From NCBI GenBank assembly GCA_900318815.1, contig ONMA01000010.1, forward strand, positions 124,001-188,000: a stretch of DNA of 64,000 nucleotides, in the 5' to 3' direction. The stretch is from an uncultured Prevotellaceae bacterium. GTDB lineage: Bacteria > Bacteroidota > Bacteroidia > Bacteroidales > Bacteroidaceae. Numbering within the stretch: the stretch's first letter is position 1; each line of letters starts with the position of its first letter. The position numbers were made by a program, and so were the translations under genes. The notes under the pieces were generated by a model. It did no database searches, was not told the DNA's origin, and saw nothing but the letters and a program-made list of their open reading frames with translations. Of this stretch, positions 1 to 8,489 are shown piece by piece.

Positions 1-282
1 CAGGCCGTTGAGCTGCATCTGCGAACCCATGTCGCCCTCGTTGAAGGCAAACGACGAGGTCAGGGCGCCGAGGATGTCCTCTAACGACCGTCCGCCGTAG
101 TTCTTCAGCATGCGGCTGGTGATGACCTCGGTCTGTACGGGGGCATTGCGTAGCAGGTGCTGTGTGCCAGTACCTGTCACGACCACCTCCTGTATGGAGT
201 CGGTCTTCATCGTTTCCTGTGCCGTCAATGTGTGCGAGAGGCATAGCAGTACCATTCCCGCTGCAATCAGCTTTTCTTTCAT
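1..282 (-). CDS. TonB-dependent outer-membrane receptor, N-terminal part (probable B12 receptor)
   Basis: The gene runs off the left edge of the window, so only the first 94 residues are visible. They show a signal peptide ending near TLTAQ, then a TonB-box-like segment (QEVVVTG) and the beginning of a plug domain (APVQTEVITSRML, GRSLEDILGAL). The receptor would carry a ligand across the outer membrane using TonB energy. A cobalamin riboswitch directly upstream on the same strand makes a corrinoid the likely ligand, as for BtuB-type receptors. The start chosen is the ATG at 280-282, which gives a full signal peptide. The receptor family is clear; the ligand is inferred from the riboswitch and from the divergent cobalamin operon. 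Confidence 0.85.
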   Translation of the reverse strand, partial: MKEKLIAAGMVLLCLSHTLTAQETMKTDSIQEVVVTGTGTQHLLRNAPVQTEVITSRMLKNYGGRSLEDILGALTSSFAFNEGDMGSQMQLNGL

Positions 283-334
283 CGTGGTTGCTTTCCGCTG
301 CGCTTGTTCCTGAACGCGCGTACCTTATATTAAT

Positions 335-512
335 ATATGATGGCAGGTCTTCTGACTTTCCTCAGTCTGCTTTGCCTTCCCGACGATGATAAGTCAGTGG
401 CGTTATACAAGCAGACCGCTTAAATGAGGATTACAGCAGCAGGCACTGTCCCGGACTTTCACCAGGTTCCCTTTCATCATGGTTCGGTCTTGAACCAGAT
501 TGCCATTTGTGG
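335..512 (-). promoter_or_regulatory. Cobalamin riboswitch
   Basis: Read on the minus strand, this leader contains the hallmarks of an adenosylcobalamin riboswitch: GGTGAAAGTCCGGGACAG followed by CTGCTGTAAT, and further on the B12 box AGTCAGAAGACCTGCC (complement of about 341-357). It lies between a promoter-like TACCTTTG (complement of 516-523) and the receptor start at 282. It should shut off receptor expression when the corrinoid is plentiful. Confidence 0.93.
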
Positions 513-515
513 GTG

Positions 516-523
516 CAAAGGTA
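516..523 (-). promoter_or_regulatory. -7 element for the riboswitch-receptor transcript
   Basis: TACCTTTG on the minus strand fits the Bacteroidota -7 consensus TAnnTTTG. It is placed so that the transcript would begin just before the riboswitch. I see no convincing -33 TTTG at the ideal distance. Confidence 0.55.
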
Positions 524-634
524 AGCATTTTATTTTGTATAAACGTCATTTTGCATGGTAATTTGGCATTCATCATCTGTTTTTTAATGATAAATGAGGT
601 GATTATGGCCAAAATCTTTGTAACTTTGCACCCG

Positions 635-3451
635 ATGAAAACACAATTCATGATAGCAGCCCCTACCAGTGGCCAAGGGAAGACGACTATTGCCCGTGGC
701 TTGATGGCCTTGTTCACGGCCAAAGGCCATGTCGTGCAGCCCTATAAGTGCGGGCCCGACTATATTGATACGAAGTTCCATGCGGCAGTCTGTGGCCGAC
801 CCAGCGTCAACCTCGACACGTTTATGGCCACTCCCCGGCATGTGCGCGAGTTGTATGCCCGCTATGCCGAAGGAGCCGACGTGTGCATCGTGGAGGGGAT
901 GATGGGCCTTTTCGATGGTTACGACCGCGACCTAGGCTCGTCGGCTGAGATTGCGCGCGTGCTGGGTCTGCCCGTTGTCTTGGTGGTCGATGCCCGCTCG
1001 GCTGCCTATAGTATGGCTCCCCTGTTGCAGGGTTTTGTCGGTTTCAGACCCGATGTGAATATTGTCGGTGTCATCTTTAACAAGGTGGGGTCGGAGCGTC
1101 ACTATCAGTTGTTGCAGCAGGTGTGCCACGACCTGCACGTAGCATGCTTTGGCTATCTGCCTAAGCACGCAGCGTTGGAACAGGAATCGCGTTATTTAGG
1201 GCTTGACTTCTCAGAACAAGCCGAGAGTAAGCAACTGGTTGCTTTATTGGAACAGCACGTTGACTGGCAGCAGTTGCTGACAGCTCCCTGGGCAAGTGCT
1301 GCACTTCCTCAGTACCATACGCCCCCGCAGGAGGTAGAAAGGCACGTGTTAGTGGCACGCAACGACGAGTCGTTCTCCTTTATCTATCAGGAAATGCTTG
1401 ACGGCTTCGGCCCCGGTGTCCGTTTCTTCGATCCAGAGACGCAGGTGCCCGACCTTAGTCATGTTGACTTGCTCTATCTGCCCGGCGGCTATCCAGAGAA
1501 GCATCTTGATGCCTTGGAGAAGGCAAAGGCCACGCGAAGTGCCATTCGCGACTATGCCGAACGAGGCGGTCGCATCCAGGCGGAGTGTGGCGGCATGATG
1601 TATCTCTGCCAGAGCATCGTAGACGATGAGGGTGACCACCCGATGTGCGGCGTGCTGCCCTACCGCATCACGGCCCGCAGGCAGGATCGTCGGCTGTCGT
1701 TAGGCTATCGTCGTTTCGTTCTTGACGGACGGGAGTATCGCGGGCACGAGTTCCACTATACGCAGTTCTTAGGCGAGACGCCGAAAAGCATCTGCCAGGT
1801 ATATAATGCCAAGGGCGAGCCGGTGTCTACGCCCGTACTGTGCTATAAGAATGTGCTGGCCAGTTACACGCATATCGGAGGAATAAGAGAGGATGAAAGT
1901 GCTGTGCATCCGGCTACTTCTTCATTCCGTCCCCTCATGTTGGCCGGAACGGGCAGTGATGTGGGTAAGAGCGTCGTTGCCGCAGCCTTCTGCCGCATTT
2001 TCCGTCAGGACGGCTATCATCCTGCTCCTTTTAAGGCGCAGAACATGGCACTCAACTCCTACGCTACCCCCGAGGGACTGGAGATAGGCCGTGCGCAGGC
2101 TGTGCAGGCCGAGGCGGCAGGTATACCCTGTCACACCGACATGAACCCGCTTCTGTTGAAACCGCAGAGCGACCATACCTCGCAGGTGGTACTCCACGGT
2201 CGGCCTATTGGCAACCGCAATGCCTATGACTTCTGGCGAAGGCGTTCGGAAACGGGTGAGACTGGCATTTCGGAAAAGGAAGATGAAAAAATTGACTTCC
2301 GTACAGAAGTCTGCGCCGCCTTCGACCGACTGGCCGTTTGCTACAATCCTATTGTGATGGAGGGGGCAGGCAGCATCTCGGAAATCAACTTGCGCGAAAC
2401 CGACCTTGTGAACATGCCGATGGCACGTCATGCCGATGCCGCCGTGGTGTTGGTGGCCGACATTGACCGTGGTGGTGTTTTTGCCTCGGTCTACGGCAGC
2501 ATCATGTTGCAGACTCCCGAGGATAGGCATCGCATCAAGGGCATCATCATCAATAAGTTTCGGGGCGACCTTCGGCTATTTGACCGTGGACGCAAGATGC
2601 TGGAGGACATTTGCGGCGTGCCTGTGCTGGGTGTTATTCCCTACTTCAAGGACATTCATATTGAAGAGGAGGACAGTGTGGCGTTGGCGGGTAAGTCGAT
2701 GCAGGCAGAGCGGGGCCGGGTCAACGTGGCGGTGGTCATGCTGCGCCATATCTCCAACTACACCGACTTCGATGCGCTGGAGCAGGATACGCGCGTACAT
2801 TTATATTATACGAATAACGTCGACGAGATTCGTAAGGCCGACATCATTATTCTCCCCGGCTCCAAGTCTACGCTCCACGACCTCTACGAACTGCGCCGCA
2901 ACGGCGTGGCGCAGGCCATTGTCCGTACACATCGCGAGGGAGCCAGCGTGCTGGGTATCTGTGGCGGTTATCAGCTGATGGGTATCGAAGTGTGCGACCC
3001 CGACCATGTGGAGGGCGACATCGAGCGGTTGCCCGGACTGGGACTGCTGCCTGTCTCTACCACTATGAGCGGTGAGAAGGTGACGCGGCAGGTGGCGTTC
3101 TCGCTGGCTCCCGTGGCTTCACCGACATCGTTACAGGGCTACGAAATCCACATGGGGCATACGGCTCCTCATGGCGAAGCTGCTGCTTCGCCGCTCTGTC
3201 TCCTTGCCGACGGACGCGAGGACGGCTATTTCGTGAACAACCGCTGCATGGGTACCTACGTACACGGCATACTCGACAATGCTGCTTTCGTCGATTTCCT
3301 GCTGCAGCCTTTTGCCGGGAAACTGGCCGAGGGGGGCAGTGTTTTCGACTATCAGGCGTTCAAGGAACAGCAGTACGACCTGCTGGCCGACCACGTGCGA
3401 CGCTATGTCGATATGGAGAAAGTGTATCAAATTCTGCGCTGCCATGATTGA
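635..3451 (+). CDS. cobBQ: Fused cobyrinate a,c-diamide synthase / cobyric acid synthase
   Basis: This 938-residue protein joins two cobalamin amidotransferases. The first half (about 1-430) is CbiA/CobB-like: P-loop APTSGQGKTTIARG at the start and a class I glutaminase nucleophile in AECGGMMYL (Cys near 318). The second half (about 431-938) is CobQ/CbiP-like: GTGSDVGKSV, APFKAQNMALNS, EIGRAQAVQAEA and a second nucleophile in LGICGGYQLMG (Cys near 776). Together they would amidate the a,c and then the b,d,e,g side chains of the corrin ring. A -7-like TAACTTTG at 621-628 lies immediately before the chosen ATG, so the message may be nearly leaderless; the ATG at 650 is an alternative start. It overlaps the next gene by 8 bases. 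Function is confident; the fusion is read directly from one uninterrupted frame. Confidence 0.93.
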   Translation: MKTQFMIAAPTSGQGKTTIARGLMALFTAKGHVVQPYKCGPDYIDTKFHAAVCGRPSVNLDTFMATPRHVRELYARYAEGADVCIVEGMMGLFDGYDRDLGSSAEIARVLGLPVVLVVDARSAAYSMAPLLQGFVGFRPDVNIVGVIFNKVGSERHYQLLQQVCHDLHVACFGYLPKHAALEQESRYLGLDFSEQAESKQLVALLEQHVDWQQLLTAPWASAALPQYHTPPQEVERHVLVARNDESFSFIYQEMLDGFGPGVRFFDPETQVPDLSHVDLLYLPGGYPEKHLDALEKAKATRSAIRDYAERGGRIQAECGGMMYLCQSIVDDEGDHPMCGVLPYRITARRQDRRLSLGYRRFVLDGREYRGHEFHYTQFLGETPKSICQVYNAKGEPVSTPVLCYKNVLASYTHIGGIREDESAVHPATSSFRPLMLAGTGSDVGKSVVAAAFCRIFRQDGYHPAPFKAQNMALNSYATPEGLEIGRAQAVQAEAAGIPCHTDMNPLLLKPQSDHTSQVVLHGRPIGNRNAYDFWRRRSETGETGISEKEDEKIDFRTEVCAAFDRLAVCYNPIVMEGAGSISEINLRETDLVNMPMARHADAAVVLVADIDRGGVFASVYGSIMLQTPEDRHRIKGIIINKFRGDLRLFDRGRKMLEDICGVPVLGVIPYFKDIHIEEEDSVALAGKSMQAERGRVNVAVVMLRHISNYTDFDALEQDTRVHLYYTNNVDEIRKADIIILPGSKSTLHDLYELRRNGVAQAIVRTHREGASVLGICGGYQLMGIEVCDPDHVEGDIERLPGLGLLPVSTTMSGEKVTRQVAFSLAPVASPTSLQGYEIHMGHTAPHGEAAASPLCLLADGREDGYFVNNRCMGTYVHGILDNAAFVDFLLQPFAGKLAEGGSVFDYQAFKEQQYDLLADHVRRYVDMEKVYQILRCHD

Positions 3452-4415
3452 AGGACACGGTGACGACCTCTATCTGTATGCCAATGTTCGGATGAACTTC
3501 TCTTCGAACATCTGTCAGCATGCCGACCACTCGGCCTTGAAGCAGCACTTGGCCAGTCGGCTCGACCTCATTGCCAATTATCCCGAGCCAGAGGCATGGT
3601 CGCTGGAACGGCTTATCGCCGAACGGCATGGCGTAGACCCTCGCTCGGTCATCGTGACCAATGGTGCCACTGAGGCGATTTATTTAGTGGCACAGGCTTT
3701 CGCTATGCATCATCGCTGCATCGAACCTTCGTTCAGCGAGTATGCCGATGCCATCCGGATGTATCGCTCCAGCAAAAAGTCTGGGCGTGCGCTCTGGCTC
3801 TGCAACCCCAACAACCCTACGGGCGAGGCACTTGAACCCGATCGGGTGCAGCAACTGGCAAGGGAGAACAGCCTGCTGGTTGTCGACCAGTCCTATGAGC
3901 ATTACACGGCTGTGCCCATGCTCACGCCCCGGCAGGCTGTCGGTGCGGGCAACATCGTGCAGTTGCATTCATTCACGAAGACATACGCCGTGCCTGGCCT
4001 GCGCATTGGGTATATTGTGGCCGCGCCACGGCTCACGCGCCAGTTGCGCCGATACCTCCGACCGTGGTCGGTGGGTGTTCTGGCCGTTGAGGCTGGCCGG
4101 TTCCTGGTGGAGCATGCTCAGCCCGTCAGTGTCGACCTGGCCGAGGCCCAGCGTCTGCGTCATTTGCTCCAGTCAACTGGGGCAGTTACTGTCAGGGAGA
4201 CGCACACCAACTTCATGCTCTGCCATGTAGAGTCGCTCACAGCCGCCCGTCTGAAAGACTATCTGGTGCGTGAGCATGGCATGCTTATTCGTGATGCTTC
4301 CAACTTCCGTGGCCTGACTCCCCATCACTTCCGCGTCGCAGCCCAGACACCCCCTGAGAACGAAGCCCTCTTTTCTGCCCTTCGCCAGTATTTATCATCC
4401 ACCCCTTCCCTGTAG
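3444..4415 (+). CDS. cobD: Threonine-phosphate decarboxylase (aminotransferase class I/II fold)
   Basis: The 323-residue PLP enzyme has the fold-type I signatures of histidinol-phosphate aminotransferase-like proteins: NPNNPTGEAL, VVDQSYEHYT, and the PLP lysine in HSFTKTYAVPGLRIGY. In this cobalamin operon such a protein makes (R)-1-aminopropan-2-yl phosphate, the linker of the nucleotide loop (CobD in Salmonella naming, CobC in others). The ATG at 3444 lies inside the end of the upstream fusion gene, which suggests translational coupling. A true histidinol-phosphate aminotransferase is the main alternative, but the neighbours argue against it. Confidence 0.85.
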   Translation: MIEGHGDDLYLYANVRMNFSSNICQHADHSALKQHLASRLDLIANYPEPEAWSLERLIAERHGVDPRSVIVTNGATEAIYLVAQAFAMHHRCIEPSFSEYADAIRMYRSSKKSGRALWLCNPNNPTGEALEPDRVQQLARENSLLVVDQSYEHYTAVPMLTPRQAVGAGNIVQLHSFTKTYAVPGLRIGYIVAAPRLTRQLRRYLRPWSVGVLAVEAGRFLVEHAQPVSVDLAEAQRLRHLLQSTGAVTVRETHTNFMLCHVESLTAARLKDYLVREHGMLIRDASNFRGLTPHHFRVAAQTPPENEALFSALRQYLSSTPSL

Positions 4416-4463
4416 GCTTCGGCTTTGCCGAAGCAATTCCCTCCGAATCAAATCCCCCCTCCC

Positions 4464-5411
4464 ATGCTTGACCTCAGCTTCAATACCCCCGTTCTTTTCT
4501 TGGTCTTGTCCTTGCTTCTTGGCTGGTTCCTCGACCTGCTCCTGGGCGACCCTATCGGTATGCCTCATCCCGTCGTGTTCTTCGGCAAACTGATTGCCAA
4601 GGGCGAGCATCTTCTTAATCATGGTACCTACCGGCGTTGGAAGGGCGGCCTGCTTGCCCTAACGCTTATCCTCGGTGTGTTCTTCTCGGCTTTCCTGCTT
4701 TTTCGGTGGCTGTTGTCCTGGCCTGTTGCCTATATTGCCGTCTGCACGCTCACGGTGTTTTTCTGTCTGGCAGGCACCACGCTCATTCGCGAAGTGCGCT
4801 TGGTGTTCGAAGCCGTCGACCGCTCGCTCAGCGAGGGGCGTAGGCAGGTGGCTCGTATCGTAGGGCGTGACACGCAGGAGCTGTCGGCCCAGGAGGTGCG
4901 CACGGCTGCCCTCGAGACGCTGGCCGAGAACCTGAGCGACGGTGTCATTGCCCCGTTGTTCTGGCTGGCTCTTTTGGGACCTGCGGGCATGCTGGCTTAT
5001 AAGATGGTGAACACGCTCGACTCTATGATAGGCTATCGCACCGACCGTTATCGTGAGTTTGGCTGCGTAGCCGCTCGCATTGACGACGTGGCCAACTATC
5101 TGCCTGCCCGTCTCACGGCTTTCCTGATGGTTGTCGCGTCTGGGCGTTTGTCGTTGCTGCGCTTCGTGGCTCGCAATGGCCGTCGCCATGCCAGCCCTAA
5201 CAGCGGCTATCCCGAGGCGGCCTTGGCTGGTGTGCTCAACTGTCGGTTTGGTGGCCCTCACCCTTACTTCGGACAGATGGTCGACAAACCGTACATCGGT
5301 GACAACAACCGCGAACTGACCACCGATGACATGAAAAAGGCCGTCTGGCTGAACCGGACGGCCGAAGTAATCATGTTGTTAATGTTGTTGGCGTTATTCT
5401 CGATAGTGTAA
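4464..5411 (+). CDS. cbiB: Adenosylcobinamide-phosphate synthase
   Basis: A membrane protein of 315 residues that attaches aminopropanol phosphate to adenosylcobyric acid. Family motifs are LDLLLGDPIGMPHPV near the N-terminus, ENLSDGVIAPLFW in the middle, and MVNTLDSMIGYRTDRYREFG followed by DDVANYLPARL. Hydrophobic segments lie at roughly residues 5-25, 60-100 and 290-312. An upstream in-frame ATG at 4425 would add 13 proline-rich residues; I prefer 4464 because the hydrophobic family start follows at once. It is the third gene of the operon and uses the linker made by its neighbour. It converges with the barrel gene, 13 bases away. Confidence 0.93.
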   Translation: MLDLSFNTPVLFLVLSLLLGWFLDLLLGDPIGMPHPVVFFGKLIAKGEHLLNHGTYRRWKGGLLALTLILGVFFSAFLLFRWLLSWPVAYIAVCTLTVFFCLAGTTLIREVRLVFEAVDRSLSEGRRQVARIVGRDTQELSAQEVRTAALETLAENLSDGVIAPLFWLALLGPAGMLAYKMVNTLDSMIGYRTDRYREFGCVAARIDDVANYLPARLTAFLMVVASGRLSLLRFVARNGRRHASPNSGYPEAALAGVLNCRFGGPHPYFGQMVDKPYIGDNNRELTTDDMKKAVWLNRTAEVIMLLMLLALFSIV

Positions 5412-5424
5412 GTACTCCTTATGA

Positions 5425-6060
5425 TTAGAAGTTCACACCGAAGTTGATGAAGAACGCATTGCCATGACGGGTGAGGTCATCGTTTTTTGCGATATTGGCA
5501 ACGCCTATCTGATAGCCTAACTCCAGATAGAGCATGTTGTACTCGGCTCCGCAACCCAATTTGAATCCCATGTCGGCATGGTTGAAGCCTCCGTCAAGGG
5601 CGTCTTTCGAGTACGAGCCTTCGCTGTATTTCAGACCGCCTAATTCCCATTTGCTCTTACCGGCAAAACCAAAAGAGAAATAGGGACCGATGAAGGGCAG
5701 CACGGCGATGTCGTCGGTAGCCTGAATACCATACTTAATCAAAATGGGAACTTCGAGGTAGGTGAGGCCCACTTTCAGCTTGCTGCCTTCCTTGCCGCCG
5801 CGCTCGGTGTAAAAAAGACCGCTCTCCAAGAAGATGGGGTTCGTATTACTAAGACGCAGACCTACGACACCTGCCAGGTTGATGCCCGTCTTCGTGCCTA
5901 AATCGCTGGTATAGTCTCCGCTGATATTTGCAAAATTGGCACCCATGCGGACACCCCAGTAAACACTGCTCTCGGATAGAGAGAAATCACCACTCCCAAA
6001 TTGGGCAAACGTAGGCACTGACATCAGTGCGGCTACGATGGAGAGAATAAATTTCTTCAT
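5425..6060 (-). CDS. Outer-membrane beta-barrel protein (porin-like, PF13568 type)
   Basis: A 211-residue protein with a signal peptide (MKKFILSIVAALMSVPTFAQ) and alternating short beta strands: WGVRMGANFANISGDY, GINLAGVVGLRLSN, FLESGLFYTERGGK, YLEVPILIKYGI, and a final strand ending in NFGVNF with a terminal aromatic residue as expected for BAM-assembled barrels. This is a very common Bacteroidota family with no single known function. On its own strand a promoter-like TTACTTTG lies about 40 bases upstream (complement of 6098-6105). Monocistronic in appearance. Confidence 0.85.
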   Translation of the reverse strand: MKKFILSIVAALMSVPTFAQFGSGDFSLSESSVYWGVRMGANFANISGDYTSDLGTKTGINLAGVVGLRLSNTNPIFLESGLFYTERGGKEGSKLKVGLTYLEVPILIKYGIQATDDIAVLPFIGPYFSFGFAGKSKWELGGLKYSEGSYSKDALDGGFNHADMGFKLGCGAEYNMLYLELGYQIGVANIAKNDDLTRHGNAFFINFGVNF

Positions 6061-6149
6061 AATGTTACTAAATTTGAATTATTCGAAAAATATGATGCAA
6101 AGTAACACATTTTTTTCCACTTATGCAAGTATTTTTCGAAAAAATGCCG

Positions 6150-6157
6150 TATCTTTG
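6150..6157 (+). promoter_or_regulatory. -7 element for the secreted-protein gene at 6197
   Basis: TATCTTTG matches the TAnnTTTG consensus and lies about 40 bases before the start codon. The -33 region is only T-rich, without a clean TTTG. Confidence 0.5.
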
Positions 6158-6196
6158 TCGCCATTATTCAAAATTCTCATTTTTAACACAGATGTC

Positions 6197-7096
6197 ATGA
6201 AAAAGTTTTTATTCCTGAGTACTATGTTGCTCGTTGCCTTGATGGCACAGGCGCAAAGCCTGAAAGTTTGTCCGAAAATGAAAAAGGGCGACGTGAAGAC
6301 CTACGTCACCGTGACCCAGACTAACGCTGCGGGCACGGAGGTGAAGCTAACCGAGACGGCCACTTATACCGTGACCGAGGAAACGGCTGCTGGCTATGTA
6401 ATCGATGTCGTGGTCAACAACTGTACCACCGATGCTGCCGCAGATAACTTGATGGGTCGGCTGCTCACTGCCTCCTCCGAGATGATGAAGGGCGTAACCT
6501 TGCGCCTCACTACCGATAAGGACGGGCAGATCGTGGGCATCAAGAACTTCGACGAGGTGAAGAAGGCTACGCAGGAGCGGGCCGGGTTATTCTTCGACGA
6601 ACTGCTGAAAAGTGCCCCGCAGATGGCCGATGTCATGCCCAAGGAGGTGCTCATGAAGCAGGTTGCTGGTCAGCTCACAGAGGGTTATATGGTCAATGCC
6701 GCTAAGTTGAGCAACAGCCCCTTGGCCCTGAACGGCAAGACCGTTGTCATTGGCGCACAGGACGAGTACACCAACGATCAGGGTATGAAGATGAAGCGCA
6801 TGTACTTCCTGGCTGGCAACAACAAGGTCACTACCACTTCGACCATGAACATGAGCAAGGAAGAGATGAAGCAGATGATTATTGACAAGGTCTCGGAGAT
6901 GGCTCCCGACCAGGCCGACATGGTGAAGCAGAACATCGACATGGTCATGGCCAGCGGCATGATGAAGCTCGAGGCCACCGAGAAAGCCAACTATGAGCTG
7001 GATGCTAATGGATGGGTGAAGTCCATCACGGTGGAGAACGAGACCAATTCCATGGGACAGAAGGTGAAGATCAATGCCACCGTCACCCTGCAATAA
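6197..7096 (+). CDS. Secreted protein of unknown function
   Basis: The 299-residue product has a clear signal peptide (MKKFLFLSTMLLVALMAQAQ) and no transmembrane segment after it. The mature part is rich in Thr, Val and Met, with a strand-rich start (KKGDVKTYVTVTQTNAA) and a methionine-rich helical stretch (MNMSKEEMKQMIIDKVSEMA). It ends in a strand pattern (KSITVENETNSMGQKVKI). I do not recognise the family. The start was chosen for the signal peptide; the frame is open further upstream but that part crosses the promoter. It ends 22 bases before purD and may be co-transcribed with it. Confidence 0.75.
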   Translation: MKKFLFLSTMLLVALMAQAQSLKVCPKMKKGDVKTYVTVTQTNAAGTEVKLTETATYTVTEETAAGYVIDVVVNNCTTDAAADNLMGRLLTASSEMMKGVTLRLTTDKDGQIVGIKNFDEVKKATQERAGLFFDELLKSAPQMADVMPKEVLMKQVAGQLTEGYMVNAAKLSNSPLALNGKTVVIGAQDEYTNDQGMKMKRMYFLAGNNKVTTTSTMNMSKEEMKQMIIDKVSEMAPDQADMVKQNIDMVMASGMMKLEATEKANYELDANGWVKSITVENETNSMGQKVKINATVTLQ

Positions 7097-7118
7097 ATAC
7101 AAATAAAATCTTACGACA

Positions 7119-8420
7119 ATGACGATTCTTCTTTTAGGTAGCGGTGGACGTGAACACGCCCTCGCTTGGAAAATTGCTCAGAGCAGCAAGTGTGACAAAC
7201 TCTATATCGCTCCCGGCAACGCTGGCACTGCCAACTGCACCGGTCGCCCAGCCACCGTTCTCTCTGCGTCAGCAGAGAACGTCCCTATCAAGGCCGACGA
7301 CTTCGAGGCCATCAAGCAGTTCTGTGCCGACAAACACGTCGATATGGTGGTGGTGGGTCCCGAGGATCCTTTGGTCAAAGGCATCTACGACGACTTGAAG
7401 GCCGACCCGCGTACCAAGGACATCCCAGTCATTGGGCCGTCGAAGGCCGGTGCCGCGCTCGAGGGTTCCAAGGACTTTGCCAAGCGGTTCATGCAGCGTC
7501 ACAACATTCCCACCGCCCGCTACCGCACCTTCACTGCCGCGAACGCGCAGGAAGGTTTCCCCTTCCTGGAGTCTCTCCAGCCTCCCTATGTCCTCAAGGC
7601 CGATGGTCTCTGTGCTGGCAAGGGGGTATTGATTCTCCCCACGCTGGAGGAAGCCAAGAAGGAACTGCGCGAGATGCTGGGTGGCATGTTCGGCAATGCC
7701 TCTTCCCGCGTAGTCATCGAGGAGTTCCTCAGTGGCATAGAGTGTTCTGTCTTTGTGCTTACCGATGGCGAGCATTACAAGATTCTGCCCGAGGCGAAGG
7801 ACTATAAGCGTATCGGCGAGGGCGACAAGGGGCTCAATACGGGCGGCATGGGCTCCGTCTCTCCTGTTCCTTTTGCCACTAAGGAGTGGATGCAGAAGGT
7901 CGAGGAGCGTATCATCCGACCCACCGTCGATGGTCTGCGCAGCGAGGGCATCCTCTACAAGGGCTTCATCTTCTTCGGTCTCATCAATGTCAAGGGCGAG
8001 CCGATGGTCATTGAATACAATTGCCGCATGGGCGACCCGGAGACCGAGAGTGTCATGCTCCGCCTCAAGAGCGACCTCGTCGACCTCTTCGAAGGGGTGG
8101 CGCAGGGCAATCTCGACGAGCGTGTCATCGAGTTCGACGAGCGTGCTGCCGTTTGTGTCATGCTCGTCAGCGGCGGCTATCCCGAGGCTTATAAGAAGGG
8201 GTATCCCATCACCGGCATCGACCAGGTCGAGGGGAGCATCGTGTTCCATAGCGGCACGGCTTTGAACGACGGGCAGGTGGTGACCAATGGTGGTCGTGTC
8301 CTGGCCGTTTCGTCCTACGGAAAGGACAAGGAAGAGGCTCTCCACAAGTCCTTCCTCGAAGCCCAGAAGATTCACTTCACCGACAAATACTTCCGTCGCG
8401 ACATCGGCAAGGATCTCTAA
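7119..8420 (+). CDS. purD: Phosphoribosylamine-glycine ligase
   Basis: A 433-residue ATP-grasp enzyme that condenses phosphoribosylamine with glycine in purine synthesis. The family start [18 protein letters not shown] is present, as are [40 protein letters not shown] and the metal-binding [12 protein letters not shown]. Length is normal for PurD. A long run of heptamer repeats begins just after the stop codon. Confidence 0.97.
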   Translation: MTILLLGSGGREHALAWKIAQSSKCDKLYIAPGNAGTANCTGRPATVLSASAENVPIKADDFEAIKQFCADKHVDMVVVGPEDPLVKGIYDDLKADPRTKDIPVIGPSKAGAALEGSKDFAKRFMQRHNIPTARYRTFTAANAQEGFPFLESLQPPYVLKADGLCAGKGVLILPTLEEAKKELREMLGGMFGNASSRVVIEEFLSGIECSVFVLTDGEHYKILPEAKDYKRIGEGDKGLNTGGMGSVSPVPFATKEWMQKVEERIIRPTVDGLRSEGILYKGFIFFGLINVKGEPMVIEYNCRMGDPETESVMLRLKSDLVDLFEGVAQGNLDERVIEFDERAAVCVMLVSGGYPEAYKKGYPITGIDQVEGSIVFHSGTALNDGQVVTNGGRVLAVSSYGKDKEEALHKSFLEAQKIHFTDKYFRRDIGKDL

Positions 8421-8423
8421 TTC

Positions 8424-8488
8424 TTCACTCTTCATTCTTCACTCTTCACTCTTCACTCTTCACTCTTCACTCTTCACTCTTCACTTTT
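8424..8488 (+). repeat. TTCACTC heptamer array
   Basis: About nine near-perfect copies of the 7-base unit TTCACTC fill the gap between purD and the next start codon. The same unit recurs inside lpdA (10374-10412) and at 41859-42008, so it is a dispersed family in this genome. It probably includes or displaces the ribosome-binding site of the next gene. Confidence 0.9.
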
Positions 8489-8489
8489 C

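Noticed and set aside
7269..8435. 388-codon frame on the minus strand
   Set aside because: Opposite purD, whose motifs are unmistakable on the plus strand.
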